Assembly: GCA_000688615.1 (NCBI GenBank)
Contig: JHVA01000001.1
Span: forward strand, 2,976,001-3,040,000
DNA: 64,000 nucleotides
Direction of reading: 5' to 3'
DNA from: Acidobacteriaceae bacterium KBS 146
GTDB taxonomy: Bacteria > Acidobacteriota > Terriglobia > Terriglobales > Acidobacteriaceae
Shown here: in pieces, positions 8,175 to 17,632 of the stretch
How the letters are laid out: every line of letters begins with the position of its first letter
Position numbering within the stretch: position 1 is the stretch's first letter
Translations under genes and position numbers: made by a program
The notes under the pieces: generated by a model
Database searches by the model: none
Seen by the model: only the letters and a program-made list of their open reading frames with translations
What the model was told of the DNA's origin: nothing

Positions 8175-9050
8175 CTACTTCAAGCTCGCCAGGACCGCCC
8201 TCGCCACGTCCGCGTGAATCGCGTTCCGCTCTTCCGTCGAGATCGCAGTCTGCGTCAGATACGAGGCGATCAGAATCGGTTTTCCAGTCGGCGGGTAGAG
8301 CACGCCGATATCGTTGTTCGATCCATGGCTGCCTGAACCTGTCTTGTCTGCAACCTTCCAGTCCGCTGGAAGCCCCGCCACGAACTTCGTCTTCCCCGTC
8401 GTATTGGCCAGCATCCAGTCCGCAAGTTGTTTGCGCGAGTCCGTCTTCAGCACCGTTCCGAAGAAGATCTTTTTGAGATTCGCCACCATCTCGTTGGGGG
8501 TTGTCGTATCGCGAGGATCTCCGGGTATCGCCTCGTTGAGAGTCGTCTCCGTGCGATCCAGCCGCGTCATTGTGTCGCCCAGCGAGCGCGCAAAGGCAGT
8601 GATGGCAGGAGGCCCACCGAAGCTTGCGAGCAACAGGTTGGCCGCGCCGTTGTCGCTCAAGGTCAGGGCGGCCTTGCACAACTCCGCGATCGTCATGCTT
8701 CCGCCGGCGTGCTTTTCCGTCTCGGGGGAGTACTCCACCAGATCGCTCCTCGAATACTTCACGGCGCGATCCAAACGTTCCTTGCCCTGATCCACGCGCT
8801 GCAATACAAGCGACGCTGCAAGAAACTTGAAGGTGCTGCACATGGGGAACCGCTCGTCGCCGCGGTGGGCCATCCGTTTTCCTGAGGGAAACAGAATCGC
8901 CACTCCAAGCCGACCCTTGCTTTTGGCCTCTGCTGCTGCGAGCGCAGCGGCAAGATCGTCCGCGGGCGCGGCAAAAAGGGACGTTGGCGCCACGGTGACT
9001 GCGGCGAGGGAGACGAGGGCGGAGCGGCGGGAGAGGGTCCGATTCGGCAT
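8175..9050 (-). CDS. Class A serine beta-lactamase, Tat-type signal
   Basis: The start at 9050 gives a 291-residue precursor whose N-terminus (RTLSRRSALVSLAAVTVAP) has a twin-arginine motif, suggesting folded export. All class A landmarks are visible in order: MCSTFK with the nucleophile Ser72 and Lys75; SDN in LTLSDNGAANLLL; ETTLN, corresponding to Glu166 and Asn170; and KTGSG near the end. The Cys before the catalytic Ser is also seen in CTX-M-like enzymes. It should hydrolyse beta-lactams in the periplasm; the spectrum cannot be read. No BlaI/BlaR pair is adjacent, so it is probably constitutive or silent chromosomal resistance. Confidence 0.93.
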   Translation of the reverse strand: MPNRTLSRRSALVSLAAVTVAPTSLFAAPADDLAAALAAAEAKSKGRLGVAILFPSGKRMAHRGDERFPMCSTFKFLAASLVLQRVDQGKERLDRAVKYSRSDLVEYSPETEKHAGGSMTIAELCKAALTLSDNGAANLLLASFGGPPAITAFARSLGDTMTRLDRTETTLNEAIPGDPRDTTTPNEMVANLKKIFFGTVLKTDSRKQLADWMLANTTGKTKFVAGLPADWKVADKTGSGSHGSNNDIGVLYPPTGKPILIASYLTQTAISTEERNAIHADVARAVLASLK

Positions 9051-9147
9051 AGAGTTGAGTGCGATTCTATGCACGCAGCCCTGTGGATACGGTGTGAATC
9101 GCAGGACGTATCCTCCTGTGCACCGTTCCGATATCGACGTCAAAGTT

Positions 9148-10104
9148 TTATCGATGCAGCGGAGGCGTCTGTGCCCGCAGCCACTCGAGCAGCCCTACGG
9201 GGTCGTCGGTAATGATGGCATCCACTTTGGCCTCCGCAAGCCTCTTCCATCCAGCGTCGTCGTTGCTGGTGTAAGGCACCACCTTGTAGCCCACCTGATG
9301 TGCCGCCGCATCTTCTTCAGGGGTCACAAGACTCTCGTCCGGCGAAAGAAAATCGCCCTTGCGCAGCCCTGCCACTTCAGCGATGTGGGTGAAGCTCTTA
9401 TCAGGATCCGTAATGCCCATCAGCTTGTCGTACTTCGCCTGTCCAAACAGAGCAGACAGCCGAATCTCCGGGTCAATCTTCTTCATCGCTTGCAGGGTGC
9501 GGAAGTCGAAGCTCTGCAGGATGACGCGCGACTGAAGATGATGCCTGCGCACGGTCTCGTCGATCATCTGGACAAAGACCTCCGGCGAAGGTGTCATCTC
9601 GGGATGGTTGGCAAAGATCTTGGTCTCCACGTTGAAGTCGAAGCCACCCTCGGGAGCCAGGGCCAGGACTTCTTCAAACGTAGGAATGGGGGTGTTCGGA
9701 ACCGCGACCTGCTTCGGGAAAGCCTTCAGGGCATTCGCACCGCAGTCATAGTGCTTCAGCTCGGCCAGGGTCAGTGCATGAATCGGCGTTCCCGCCGGAA
9801 GCTCGGGCCCAACGCAGTGCCGTTCGCCCGAGAGCGCCGCATTGATGCGGGGATCGTCATAGTGCGGCTGCACGAGGAAAGGCGAGTGCGAGACCACCAG
9901 CACGTTGTCCTTCGTCACCGCGAGGTCCAGCTCCAGCGCGTCCACTTTGTGGTCGATCGCGTATTGGAACGCCGGAAGCGTGTTCTCGGGACGGGCGGCG
10001 CGTCCTCCGCGATGCGCGTGGACGAGGATCTCCGACGTTTGTGCGGCAAGGGGCAGCGCTGCAGCGAGCAGCAGGGTGGCGAGAGCTTTACGCATGAGTG
10101 TCAT
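9148..10104 (-). CDS. Secreted glycerophosphodiester phosphodiesterase
   Basis: GDPD family, 318 residues, beginning with a signal peptide (RKALATLLLAAALPLAAQ). The family signature is intact: VHAHRGGRAARPENTLPAF gives the catalytic His-Arg and the metal-binding Glu-Asn, followed by ALELDLAVTKDNVLVVSH with the Glu/Asp pair and second His. It should cleave glycerophosphodiesters to glycerol 3-phosphate and an alcohol in the periplasm. Two starts nine bases apart (10104 and 10095) give almost the same signal peptide; a promoter candidate ends only about 14 bases upstream of the first. Confidence 0.92.
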   Translation of the reverse strand: MTLMRKALATLLLAAALPLAAQTSEILVHAHRGGRAARPENTLPAFQYAIDHKVDALELDLAVTKDNVLVVSHSPFLVQPHYDDPRINAALSGERHCVGPELPAGTPIHALTLAELKHYDCGANALKAFPKQVAVPNTPIPTFEEVLALAPEGGFDFNVETKIFANHPEMTPSPEVFVQMIDETVRRHHLQSRVILQSFDFRTLQAMKKIDPEIRLSALFGQAKYDKLMGITDPDKSFTHIAEVAGLRKGDFLSPDESLVTPEEDAAAHQVGYKVVPYTSNDDAGWKRLAEAKVDAIITDDPVGLLEWLRAQTPPLHR

Positions 10105-10118
10105 TGTGATGGCTCGCG

Positions 10119-10148
10119 ATTACAAACGAGTAAACCTGTTGTCATCAA
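10119..10148 (-). promoter_or_regulatory. Sigma-70-like promoter for the GDPD gene
   Basis: On the minus strand TTGATG (10148-10143) and TGTAAT (10124-10119) are separated by 18 bases, matching consensus at four and five positions. The very short distance to the ATG implies a short leader. Confidence 0.5.
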
Positions 10149-10301
10149 GCGCTTCATGCGTCGGGCGTTTCCCACAGCCTTGCGATTTCTTTTTCCACCC
10201 ATGGGCGCTGAGGCGCATCCCTAATAAAGAATGGATCGGAAGCTATCTCGATGATGCGGCCACGCCGCCATGCCTCGAAGCCTCTTGTCTGGAGGAGATC
10301 A

Positions 10302-11423
10302 ATGCGTTTTTACCGTGGGCTCTTAGTCGGGTTTTGCCTGACCGCAACACTATTTGGCAACGCGCAGGAACAGGCATCCTCCTCCCAGGATGCACACCAG
10401 CGCGTTGAGCTTGGCGTCCAGGCCCTGCAGCAGTGGTATGTGCCCAAGATGGGCCTCTATCGGACTACCGGCTGGTGGAACTCCGCGAATGCCATCACCG
10501 TCCTTACAGACTCCATGCGCGTCACGGGCTCAAAGAAGTATGTCGGTGTGCTCGCGAATACCTACAAGCAGGCGCAGGTCGAGATCCCCAAAGAACAACG
10601 GACCGACCCGAAGAAGGAGCTGACCGGCTTTCCCGGCTTCCTCAATAAGTATTACGACGACGAGGGCTGGTGGGCTCTTGCGTGGATCGACGCCTATGAC
10701 CTCACCCAGGACCAGCGCTACCTCACCATGGCGCGCTCCATCTTCGACGACATGGCCGCATCCTGGGATGACACCTGCAACGGCGGCATCTGGTGGAGCA
10801 AGGACAAGAAGTACAAGAACGCCATCGCAAACGAACTCTTCTTCTCCGTTGCCGCGCATCTCGCCAGCCGTGTCTACTCGGCCGATGGCCAGAAGTACGC
10901 CGACTGGGCCTCCCGCGAGTGGAAGTGGTTTTACGCGAGCGGCATGATCAACGGCGATCATCTGGTCAACGATGGCCTCACGCTCGATGCAGGCACCGAC
11001 AAATGCATTAACAACAAGAAGACCGTCTGGACCTATAACCAGGGCGTGCTGATCGGAGCCCTGACCGAGTGGTCCAGAACCGGCGGCGGCGCCGACATTC
11101 TGACCCACGCGCGGCAGATTGCCGACGCATCCGTCGCTCACTTCTCGGACAAGCAGGGCGTCCTCCACGAAACCTGCGAACCCAACTGCGGCGCCGACGG
11201 CATCCAGTTCAAGGGCATCTTCCTGCGCAACCTCCGGGCGCTCGATGCGATCGCCTCAGAGCCGCAGTTTCAGCGGGCCTTCTCCGTCAATGCCGACTCT
11301 ATCTGGACGAAGAACCGAAGCCCGCAGAACACCTTCGGCACCGTATGGTCCGGGCCGCTGACTACGCCGGATGCGGGAACGCAGAGCTCCGCCCTCGATG
11401 CTCTGGTGGCGGCTGTCCGGTGA
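10302..11423 (+). CDS. Secreted glycoside hydrolase family 76 enzyme
   Basis: The start at 10302 follows GGAGGAG with four bases spacing and begins a signal peptide (MRFYRGLLVGFCLTATLFGN). The mature ~350 residues read as an (alpha/alpha)6 barrel: NKYYDDEGWWALAWIDAYDL, with an Asp-Asp pair, WDDTCNGGIWWSKDKKYKNA, with the Cys-Asn-Gly-Gly-Ile-Trp-Trp core, and later WTYNQGVLIGALTEW. GH76 enzymes are endo-alpha-1,6-mannanases acting on fungal cell-wall mannan or similar polymers. The gene is monocistronic and converges on the PEP-CTERM gene with only eight bases between stop codons. Confidence 0.92.
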   Translation: MRFYRGLLVGFCLTATLFGNAQEQASSSQDAHQRVELGVQALQQWYVPKMGLYRTTGWWNSANAITVLTDSMRVTGSKKYVGVLANTYKQAQVEIPKEQRTDPKKELTGFPGFLNKYYDDEGWWALAWIDAYDLTQDQRYLTMARSIFDDMAASWDDTCNGGIWWSKDKKYKNAIANELFFSVAAHLASRVYSADGQKYADWASREWKWFYASGMINGDHLVNDGLTLDAGTDKCINNKKTVWTYNQGVLIGALTEWSRTGGGADILTHARQIADASVAHFSDKQGVLHETCEPNCGADGIQFKGIFLRNLRALDAIASEPQFQRAFSVNADSIWTKNRSPQNTFGTVWSGPLTTPDAGTQSSALDALVAAVR

Positions 11424-11431
11424 CGACGACG

Positions 11432-11998
11432 TCAGACTGAGGCGCGCCGACGCGACCCGAAGGCCGCAAGCATCCCGGTCCCAAGCAGCACAAGCGTTGT
11501 CGGCTCCGGAACTGCGGCAGGCGAGATGCTGCCTGTCACTTCTACATAGGTAAGGGTAGGATCGCCGTCGTCGACCAGCATCCAGTTGTCGCAGTCGGTT
11601 CCGCAGGTCAGCGTGAAGGCGCCCGACGGAGCGCTGGGAACGCGAATACTGAACTGAAAGTACTGGTTGGGATCGAGCGCGTTATAGATGGTCGCGCCCA
11701 GCAGCCCTGGCGGAATATCGATGGTGGTGGGGCCGAGATTGGTGAACGTGAAGACCTTGCTTGAGGTGGTGTCGTTGAAGCTAAGGTCTGCGAAGGTGAG
11801 AGTCGATGAGGCGTCGAAGAACAGTGTGCCGCTGACAGTGCCCACGTCGGAGCCGGAGTGAATTCCTGAGGTCGGCGTCGATGCGGTGAGGGTGTAGGCA
11901 CCTACCGGCAGGGGAGTGGCCTGAGCAGCAGTGGAGCTGAAGTAAGCGAAGCAGAAGAGGCCAAAGCAAAGGGTGGGGAGAAGGAGCTTCTTTCGCAT
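11432..11998 (-). CDS. PEP-CTERM sorting-domain protein
   Basis: A 188-residue exported protein. Start at 11998 is preceded by GGAG at a good distance and begins the signal peptide MRKKLLLPTLCFGLFCFAYF. The body is Thr/Ser-rich and beta-like (TVSGTLFFDASSTLTFADLS) without recognisable enzymatic motif. The C-terminus is a textbook PEP-CTERM anchor: VPEPTTLVLLGTGMLAAFG then a basic RRR cluster. Such proteins are processed by an exosortase (EpsH/XrtA type), which is not encoded in this window. Confidence 0.9.
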   Translation of the reverse strand: MRKKLLLPTLCFGLFCFAYFSSTAAQATPLPVGAYTLTASTPTSGIHSGSDVGTVSGTLFFDASSTLTFADLSFNDTTSSKVFTFTNLGPTTIDIPPGLLGATIYNALDPNQYFQFSIRVPSAPSGAFTLTCGTDCDNWMLVDDGDPTLTYVEVTGSISPAAVPEPTTLVLLGTGMLAAFGSRRRASV

Positions 11999-12158
11999 GG
12001 TGGATCTCCGAAGCGAGATAGGAGAAGCGCGGCCCGTGTTGGGCTGATGGTAGCACGCGCGATGGTCTGCGCGGGGAACCAGATCCCCCTTCAACCGCGC
12101 CTCTCCACCGCGTTGGACCATCATGGGTAAAGTACAGACAGATGTTCCTGGAGGATCC

Positions 12159-12554
12159 ATGCCGAACACTCAGACATTGCTGGCTCGGGCCTACTCTGCC
12201 TTCAACCGTCGGGATATCGACAGCGCGCTGGCGCTGATGAGTGAGAACGTCAGCTGGCCCAAGGCATCGGAGGGCGGACGTGTCGTCGGGAAAGAAGAGA
12301 TCCGGTCCTACTGGACCCGTCAGTGGAAGGAGTTCGATCCTCGCGTAGAACCGCTTGAGGTGATCGATCATGAAGGCGGCCTTACCGAGGTTAAAGTTCA
12401 TCAACTCGTGAAGAGTCTTGATGGCGACGTGCTTTCTGACAGCGAAGTGTGGCACGTCTACACCATCGCGAACGGTCTTATCGAGCGTATGGACCTCAAG
12501 GAAGGCAAGACGAACTCGGACCCTGCCCCATCTGCGGCATTCTCCAGACCCTAG
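12159..12554 (+). CDS. SnoaL-like / NTF2-fold protein
   Basis: Start at 12159 has GGAGGATCC immediately upstream. The 131-residue product has the NTF2-like opening (LARAYSAFNRRDIDSALALM), then VVGKEEIRSYWTRQWKEFDP and strands leading to DVLSDSEVWHVYTIANGLIE. The fold serves as small-molecule isomerase, hydrolase or ligand-binding module; the role here is unknown. It diverges from the PEP-CTERM gene. Confidence 0.82.
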   Translation: MPNTQTLLARAYSAFNRRDIDSALALMSENVSWPKASEGGRVVGKEEIRSYWTRQWKEFDPRVEPLEVIDHEGGLTEVKVHQLVKSLDGDVLSDSEVWHVYTIANGLIERMDLKEGKTNSDPAPSAAFSRP

Positions 12555-12658
12555 CTTGTGCAGGGAGAATGTCCGTTGTCCCCCTCGGCGGGAATGCCGT
12601 CCTGCTCCGGTCAGAAGGATGAGGCTTTCTGGGGAGATCCGCGGCGCTTCCAGCGAAT

Positions 12659-12690
12659 GCAGGGATTCTTCGCCTGCGGCTCAGAATGAC
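12659..12690. repeat. Dispersed intergenic repeat, GTCATYCTGAGC family, inverted copy
   Basis: Reverse complement reads GTCATTCTGAGCCGCAGGCG then AAGAATCCCTGC. It is related to the copy at 1315-1357 and lies in the 267-base gap before the ABC exporter gene. The rest of that gap shows no gene. Confidence 0.45.
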
Positions 12691-12821
12691 GGTGGCTGAG
12701 GAAGGCGGGTTTGCACTGCCGGTGGGAGGGATGAGCAACGCTTACGCTCAGCTCTCTCTGAAAATCCTTCTCCTACAGGTTTTCTTCGGCTACGATTCCC
12801 ACACACTCGGGGATCGCATTC

Positions 12822-14612
12822 ATGTTGCGTTTTATCGCTGGTTTAGTTCGGCCTTACCGCGGCACGCTTCTCATCATCCTGCTGGCGATGATGGTGGAGA
12901 CGCTGATGAGTCTGGCCGCGCCCTGGCCTCTCAAGATCATTCTCGACAACGTCGTCAGCGATCGCCACATGGCGCCCTGGCTGCACCGGTTTCTCAGCCC
13001 GTTGCTCGAACACGGCAATCGCCTGCATATCGCGTTGGTGGCGGCCTGCCTCTACGTCCTGATCTCCACTCTTGGGGCGCTTGCCTCTTACATCGATAAC
13101 TACTTCACTGAGAGTGCAGGCCAATGGGTAGCCCACGATCTGCGCATGCGGATGTACAACCATCTGCAGCGCCTTTCGCTGGGCTACTACAACACCCACC
13201 AGACCGGGCCCATTATCAGCACGCTCACCACCGACATCCAGACCATCCAGGGATTTGCCTCCTCCTCGACCCTCGACATCCTGGTCGACATGCTCACCAT
13301 CCTGAGCATGCTGGTGCTGATGTTCTGGCTCAATTGGGATTTCACCCTGATCGCCGTGGCGGTCACGCCGTTTTTACTGCTCTTCGTCTCCCGCTTCAAA
13401 AAAGCCGTCAAGACCGCGACCCACGAGGTGCGAAAGGAACAGAGCGAGATCATGGCCGTCGTGCAGCAGGGACTTGAGTCCATGCAGGTGGTCAAGGCCT
13501 TTGGACAGGAGGCCACGGAAGAGAACCTGCTGAAGACCGTAAGCCAGGCGACCGTCAGCGCCGCGCTCAAGGCTCGCAGCGTCAAGGCCCTGCTCTCTCC
13601 GGTGGTCACCATCGTCGTTGCCATCTGCACGGCCATAGTGCTATGGCGGGGAGCTGCGCTGATACTTACCGGCGCGATGACGGTAGGCTCCCTGACGGTG
13701 TATCTCGCCTACCTCAGCCGGTTCTTCAAGCCCGTCAAAGATCTTGCGACCACCACCAACGCGATCGCGCAGGTCACGGTCGGCGTGGAGCGGGTTCGCG
13801 GCATCCTCGATACCGATACGATTCTTCCGGAGAAGCCCGACGCCGTTGAGCCCGGGAACATCCGGGGTGAGATCGAGTTTCGAAACGTCGCCTTCGGGTA
13901 CGATCCGTCGACGCCGATCCTCAAGGATGTGTCGTTTCACATCAAGCCGGGCGAGTTCGTCGGCATCGTCGGTGCGACGGGCGGCGGAAAGTCCACACTG
14001 GTCAGCCTGATTCCTCGTTTCTACGACGTCTCGTCAGGCTCTGTGCTGATCGACGGCGTAGACGTGCGCGACTACAAGCTCAAAGGGCTGCGCGACCACA
14101 TCGGCTATGTCCTGCAGGACACCGTGCTGTTCCATGGAACGATCTACGAGAACATCGCCTTCGGCAATCCTCACGCCACTCGGGAGGAGGTGATGGAGGC
14201 GGCAAAGCTGGCCAACGCCGATGAGTTCATCGCGCGGATGCCCAAGGGCTACGACACAATGGTGGGCGAGCGAGGCTCCACGCTCTCCGGAGGTCAGCGG
14301 CAACGCATCGGCATCGCGCGGGTGATGGTGCGCAACAGCCCCATCCTTCTGCTCGACGAGCCGACGGCTGCCCTCGACAGCGAATCGGAGAAGCTGGTAG
14401 TCGAAGCGCTCGAGGCTCTGATGAAGGGGCGGACGGTCTTTGCGATCGCTCATCGGCTTACCACCATCCGCGATGCCACCGAGATCCTCGTCATTGCCAA
14501 TGGGGTAGTTGCCGAAGACGGTTCTCACGAGGAGCTTCTCAAGCGCAATGGAATCTATGCCGATCTGTACCGCACTCAGTTCGATACCACGCCCGACCAG
14601 GCTGTTTCGTAG
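12822..14612 (+). CDS. ABC exporter, fused permease and ATPase
   Basis: A 596-residue type IV exporter half-transporter. Residues 1-310 carry six membrane spans (ABC_membrane domain, with YYNTHQTGPIISTLTTDIQT typical of the first cytoplasmic coupling region). Residues 340-590 carry the ATPase: Walker A GATGGGKST, Q-loop GYVLQD, signature LSGGQRQR, Walker B ILLLDEPTAALD and switch His in AIAHRLTTI. It should act as a homodimer in the inner membrane, exporting lipid, peptide or drug; MsbA/BmrA-like proteins share this layout. Followed, after 134 bases, by a PLD-family gene on the same strand, possibly co-transcribed. Confidence 0.95.
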   Translation: MLRFIAGLVRPYRGTLLIILLAMMVETLMSLAAPWPLKIILDNVVSDRHMAPWLHRFLSPLLEHGNRLHIALVAACLYVLISTLGALASYIDNYFTESAGQWVAHDLRMRMYNHLQRLSLGYYNTHQTGPIISTLTTDIQTIQGFASSSTLDILVDMLTILSMLVLMFWLNWDFTLIAVAVTPFLLLFVSRFKKAVKTATHEVRKEQSEIMAVVQQGLESMQVVKAFGQEATEENLLKTVSQATVSAALKARSVKALLSPVVTIVVAICTAIVLWRGAALILTGAMTVGSLTVYLAYLSRFFKPVKDLATTTNAIAQVTVGVERVRGILDTDTILPEKPDAVEPGNIRGEIEFRNVAFGYDPSTPILKDVSFHIKPGEFVGIVGATGGGKSTLVSLIPRFYDVSSGSVLIDGVDVRDYKLKGLRDHIGYVLQDTVLFHGTIYENIAFGNPHATREEVMEAAKLANADEFIARMPKGYDTMVGERGSTLSGGQRQRIGIARVMVRNSPILLLDEPTAALDSESEKLVVEALEALMKGRTVFAIAHRLTTIRDATEILVIANGVVAEDGSHEELLKRNGIYADLYRTQFDTTPDQAVS

Positions 14613-14746
14613 GCGAAGACGTAGGTCCTGTGCGCCCCCCGGACTTGGCGGCAGTCAAACCATCCGCTGCATCACGTAAAATGGCGCTGTTTCAGCGTGA
14701 GCATCCGTGACGCACGTTTCAGGACACGGATAGCAGAGGAATCTCA

Positions 14747-15742
14747 ATGTCCCGTTCCATCGTTATTCTGCCTGACGACTCGGCCCAGCCACTGCTCCAG
14801 GCCATCTCCGGAGCGCAATTGTCCCTGCGTATCAAGATGTTTGTCTTCTCCGATCCCGGGCTGCTGGAAGCCGTCATCGCTGCACATAAGCGGGGCGTCA
14901 AGGTCCGGGTCATGCTCAATCCGGAGCGCCGCGACGGGGAGAAGGAAAACGATGCGACTCGCAGCCACTTGCAGCAGGCCGGGGTCGACGTCAAGGACAG
15001 CAATCCCTCTTTTGACCTGACCCACGAGAAGTCGATGGTCATCGACGATGCCACCGCTTTCGTCGAATCCCTCAACTGGGAGACACGCAACCTGACCGGA
15101 ACGCGCGACTACGCCGTGATCACCTCGCACAAGCATGAGGTTGGCGAGATCATGCGGTGCTTCGATGCGGATTGGGACCGCACAGAGTTTACGGCGGACG
15201 GGCAATCGCACCTGATCTGGTGCACCGGCAATGGCCGCCAGAGGCTCTGCCAGCTGATCGACAGCGCCAAACATACGTTGTGGCTGCAAAATGAGCGCTA
15301 TCAGGATCCGGTCATTATCGAACATGTGGTCCGGGCCTACCGGCGCGGCGTTAAGATCCACGTCATGGCGCGGCCCCCGCACAAACTCAAAAAGGACAAG
15401 CTGGTGGAAGGAGTCAGCGGTCTGCGCATCCTTGAGGACCTCGGCATCCCCATCCGCAAGCTGAAACACATCAAGCTGCATGCCAAGCTGTTGTTCGCAG
15501 ACGATGCCCGCGCCATTATCGGTTCCATTAACTTCGCTCCCGGCAGCTTCGACAGCAGGCGTGAGCTGGCGATCGAGGTGGACGACGAGCCGATTCTGAA
15601 GCGCATCCGCCAAACCTTGCACGACGACTGGGAGAAGGCGAAGCCGCTCGATCTGTCGGACGCGGGCTTGCTCGAGGAGCTGGAAGGCAGCGATCCGAAC
15701 GTCGCCGAGGACCTCGGAATCGAGAATGTGAAGCGACCGTAA
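14747..15742 (+). CDS. Phospholipase D-family protein with two HKD motifs
   Basis: A 331-residue PLD-superfamily protein. The first catalytic motif reads HEKSMVIDDATAFVESLNW, with Ser preceded by Glu instead of Gly. The second reads HAKLLFADDARAIIGSINF and is canonical HxKxxxxDxxxxxxGSxN. Two motifs in one chain form a single active site for phosphodiester transfer or hydrolysis, as in cardiolipin synthases, but the N-terminal membrane hairpins of Cls are absent, so this is probably a soluble enzyme. Substrate unknown. Located between the ABC exporter and serA. Confidence 0.9.
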   Translation: MSRSIVILPDDSAQPLLQAISGAQLSLRIKMFVFSDPGLLEAVIAAHKRGVKVRVMLNPERRDGEKENDATRSHLQQAGVDVKDSNPSFDLTHEKSMVIDDATAFVESLNWETRNLTGTRDYAVITSHKHEVGEIMRCFDADWDRTEFTADGQSHLIWCTGNGRQRLCQLIDSAKHTLWLQNERYQDPVIIEHVVRAYRRGVKIHVMARPPHKLKKDKLVEGVSGLRILEDLGIPIRKLKHIKLHAKLLFADDARAIIGSINFAPGSFDSRRELAIEVDDEPILKRIRQTLHDDWEKAKPLDLSDAGLLEELEGSDPNVAEDLGIENVKRP

Positions 15743-15851
15743 ATCCTCCGGAATGGACTGTTTCCGAATCGTCCCGCAGAGCGGACTCATCTGCACAGGG
15801 TGGGGGAGAGCTCGAGCCCGTTTTCGCTTCCCGTTTTAGAATAGGAGTTAC

Positions 15852-17498
15852 ATGAAGATCGTCATTGCTGAAAAAGTCTCCCCTGCAACCCTCGCCGTCT
15901 TCCAGCAGGAGCCTGGCTGGCAGATCGTTACCGCCGATCAGATCAAGAACGGACTTCCGGCAGAGCTTGCCGATGCCGACGCCCTGGTCGTTCGCTCCGC
16001 CGTTCAGGCAGACTCCAAGCTGCTTGAGTCCGCACCAAGGCTTCGCGTGATCGGCCGTGCCGGTGTGGGTGTAGACAATATCGACACCGACGCCGCAACC
16101 CGCCGCGGCATCGTCGTCATGAATACTCCCGGCGCAAACGCAATTGCGGTGGCCGAGCTGACGCTTGGCTACATGGTCTCACTGGCCCGCTCCATCCCGC
16201 GCGCCAATGCCACCATGCACCACGGCAAGTGGGAGAAGAAGACGCTGCAGGGGCGTGAACTGCGCGGCAAGACGCTGGGCATCGTCGGCCTGGGCCGCAT
16301 CGGCCTCGAGGTCGCCCGCCGCGCTCGTGCCTTCGGCATGGAACTGATCGGCTACGATCCCTTTATCGCTCCGGTCATCGCGCGCGAGAACGATGTCACC
16401 CTCGTACCGATCGATGAGATCTTCCGCCGGTCCGACTACCTTACGCTGCACGTCGGCCTGACGCCGCAGACCGAGGGACTCATCAACGCGACCTCGCTCG
16501 CCATCATGAAGAAGGGCGTTCGCATCATCAACTGCGCCCGCGGCGAACTGATCGTCGAGCAGGCGCTGGCGGACGCGCTGAAGTCGGGCCACGTCGGCGG
16601 AGCCGCACTGGACGTCTTTCATCAGGAACCTCCGAAGGATTCTCCCTTCTTCGGTCTCGACCATGTCATTCTGTCGCCCCACATCGCGGGATCGACCGAC
16701 GAGGCGCAGGAAGCGATCGGGATCCAGCTCGCACGGCAGGTCCGCGACTACCTCAAGCTGGGCGTCGTACAGAACGCCGTCAACCTGCCCTCCCTGACCC
16801 ACGAAGAGTACACCGAGATCGCTCCGTACATCGAGATGGCGGAGCGCCTGGGCCGTTTCCTCTCGCATGCTACGCCGGGGAATCTCGAGAACATCCAGAT
16901 CAGCTATACGGGACGCCTCGCCGCCGGCAAGACCGATCTCGTCCGCAACGCCGCCCTGGCAGGCATCTTCGCCGCATCCGAGGGCAACGGAGAAGCGCAG
17001 AGCACAGCCAATCGCATCAACGCCGCCGCCATCGCAGAAGAGCGTGGCGTCCGCGTGCAGGAAGACAAGAAGGAGTTCACCACCGGCGGCGCGGGCTCTG
17101 TCCTGAAGCTGGTGCTGCACTCCTCGGCCGGCGACGCCTCCGCGTCCGCGACCGTACTGCATGGCAGCTCGCCGCGTCTGCTGACCTACGATGGCATCGA
17201 CATCGAAGCTCCGCTGACCGGAACCCTGGTCGCGATCCGCAACCACGACGTTCCCGGCGTGATCGGACGCATCGGCACGATCCTGGGCGAGCACTCGGTC
17301 AATATCGCGAACTTCGCCCTGGGACGGGCTCACGATCCGGCCCGCGGCGCTCAGTCGCAGCGCGTGCCGCAGGGCCAGGCCCTCGCCGTGGTCCAGATCG
17401 ACGTGCCCAACGCTGCAACGGCGAATGCTGCCGTTGAAGCCCTGCGCAAGGTCGAAGCGATCGCCAGCGTACGCCTGGTCGAGCTGGGCAAACTCTAG
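15852..17498 (+). CDS. serA: D-3-phosphoglycerate dehydrogenase
   Basis: First enzyme of serine synthesis, oxidising 3-phosphoglycerate to 3-phosphohydroxypyruvate with NAD. The 548-residue length matches the long (type 1) form. An N-terminal substrate domain carries GRAGVGVDNID; the NAD domain has GKTLGIVGLGRIG; the catalytic Arg, Glu and His occur in NCARGELIVE, DVFHQEPP and LSPHIAGST. An intervening domain (about 320-450) is followed by a C-terminal ACT domain (ALTGTLVAIRNHDVPGVIGR in similar order), which usually gives serine feedback. An AGGAG lies seven bases before the ATG. Stands alone on the plus strand. Confidence 0.96.
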   Translation: MKIVIAEKVSPATLAVFQQEPGWQIVTADQIKNGLPAELADADALVVRSAVQADSKLLESAPRLRVIGRAGVGVDNIDTDAATRRGIVVMNTPGANAIAVAELTLGYMVSLARSIPRANATMHHGKWEKKTLQGRELRGKTLGIVGLGRIGLEVARRARAFGMELIGYDPFIAPVIARENDVTLVPIDEIFRRSDYLTLHVGLTPQTEGLINATSLAIMKKGVRIINCARGELIVEQALADALKSGHVGGAALDVFHQEPPKDSPFFGLDHVILSPHIAGSTDEAQEAIGIQLARQVRDYLKLGVVQNAVNLPSLTHEEYTEIAPYIEMAERLGRFLSHATPGNLENIQISYTGRLAAGKTDLVRNAALAGIFAASEGNGEAQSTANRINAAAIAEERGVRVQEDKKEFTTGGAGSVLKLVLHSSAGDASASATVLHGSSPRLLTYDGIDIEAPLTGTLVAIRNHDVPGVIGRIGTILGEHSVNIANFALGRAHDPARGAQSQRVPQGQALAVVQIDVPNAATANAAVEALRKVEAIASVRLVELGKL

Positions 17499-17632
17499 CG
17501 CAAAAGCCGTGCGGCCCTGCGTCCGCGAGGATGTGGGGCCGCTTTATTTTTGCGCAGGATTTAGAATCGAAAGTAAGCCGGTCCTCGACCGCACTGAACA
17601 GCAGCTCATTACTCACAGGAACGAGCACCGCG

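Noticed and set aside
14744..15796. 350-residue minus-strand frame over the PLD gene
   Set aside because: Antisense to both HKD motifs of the real gene; no family resemblance.
16179..17333. 384-residue minus-strand frame over serA
   Set aside because: Antisense shadow of a fully recognisable phosphoglycerate dehydrogenase.
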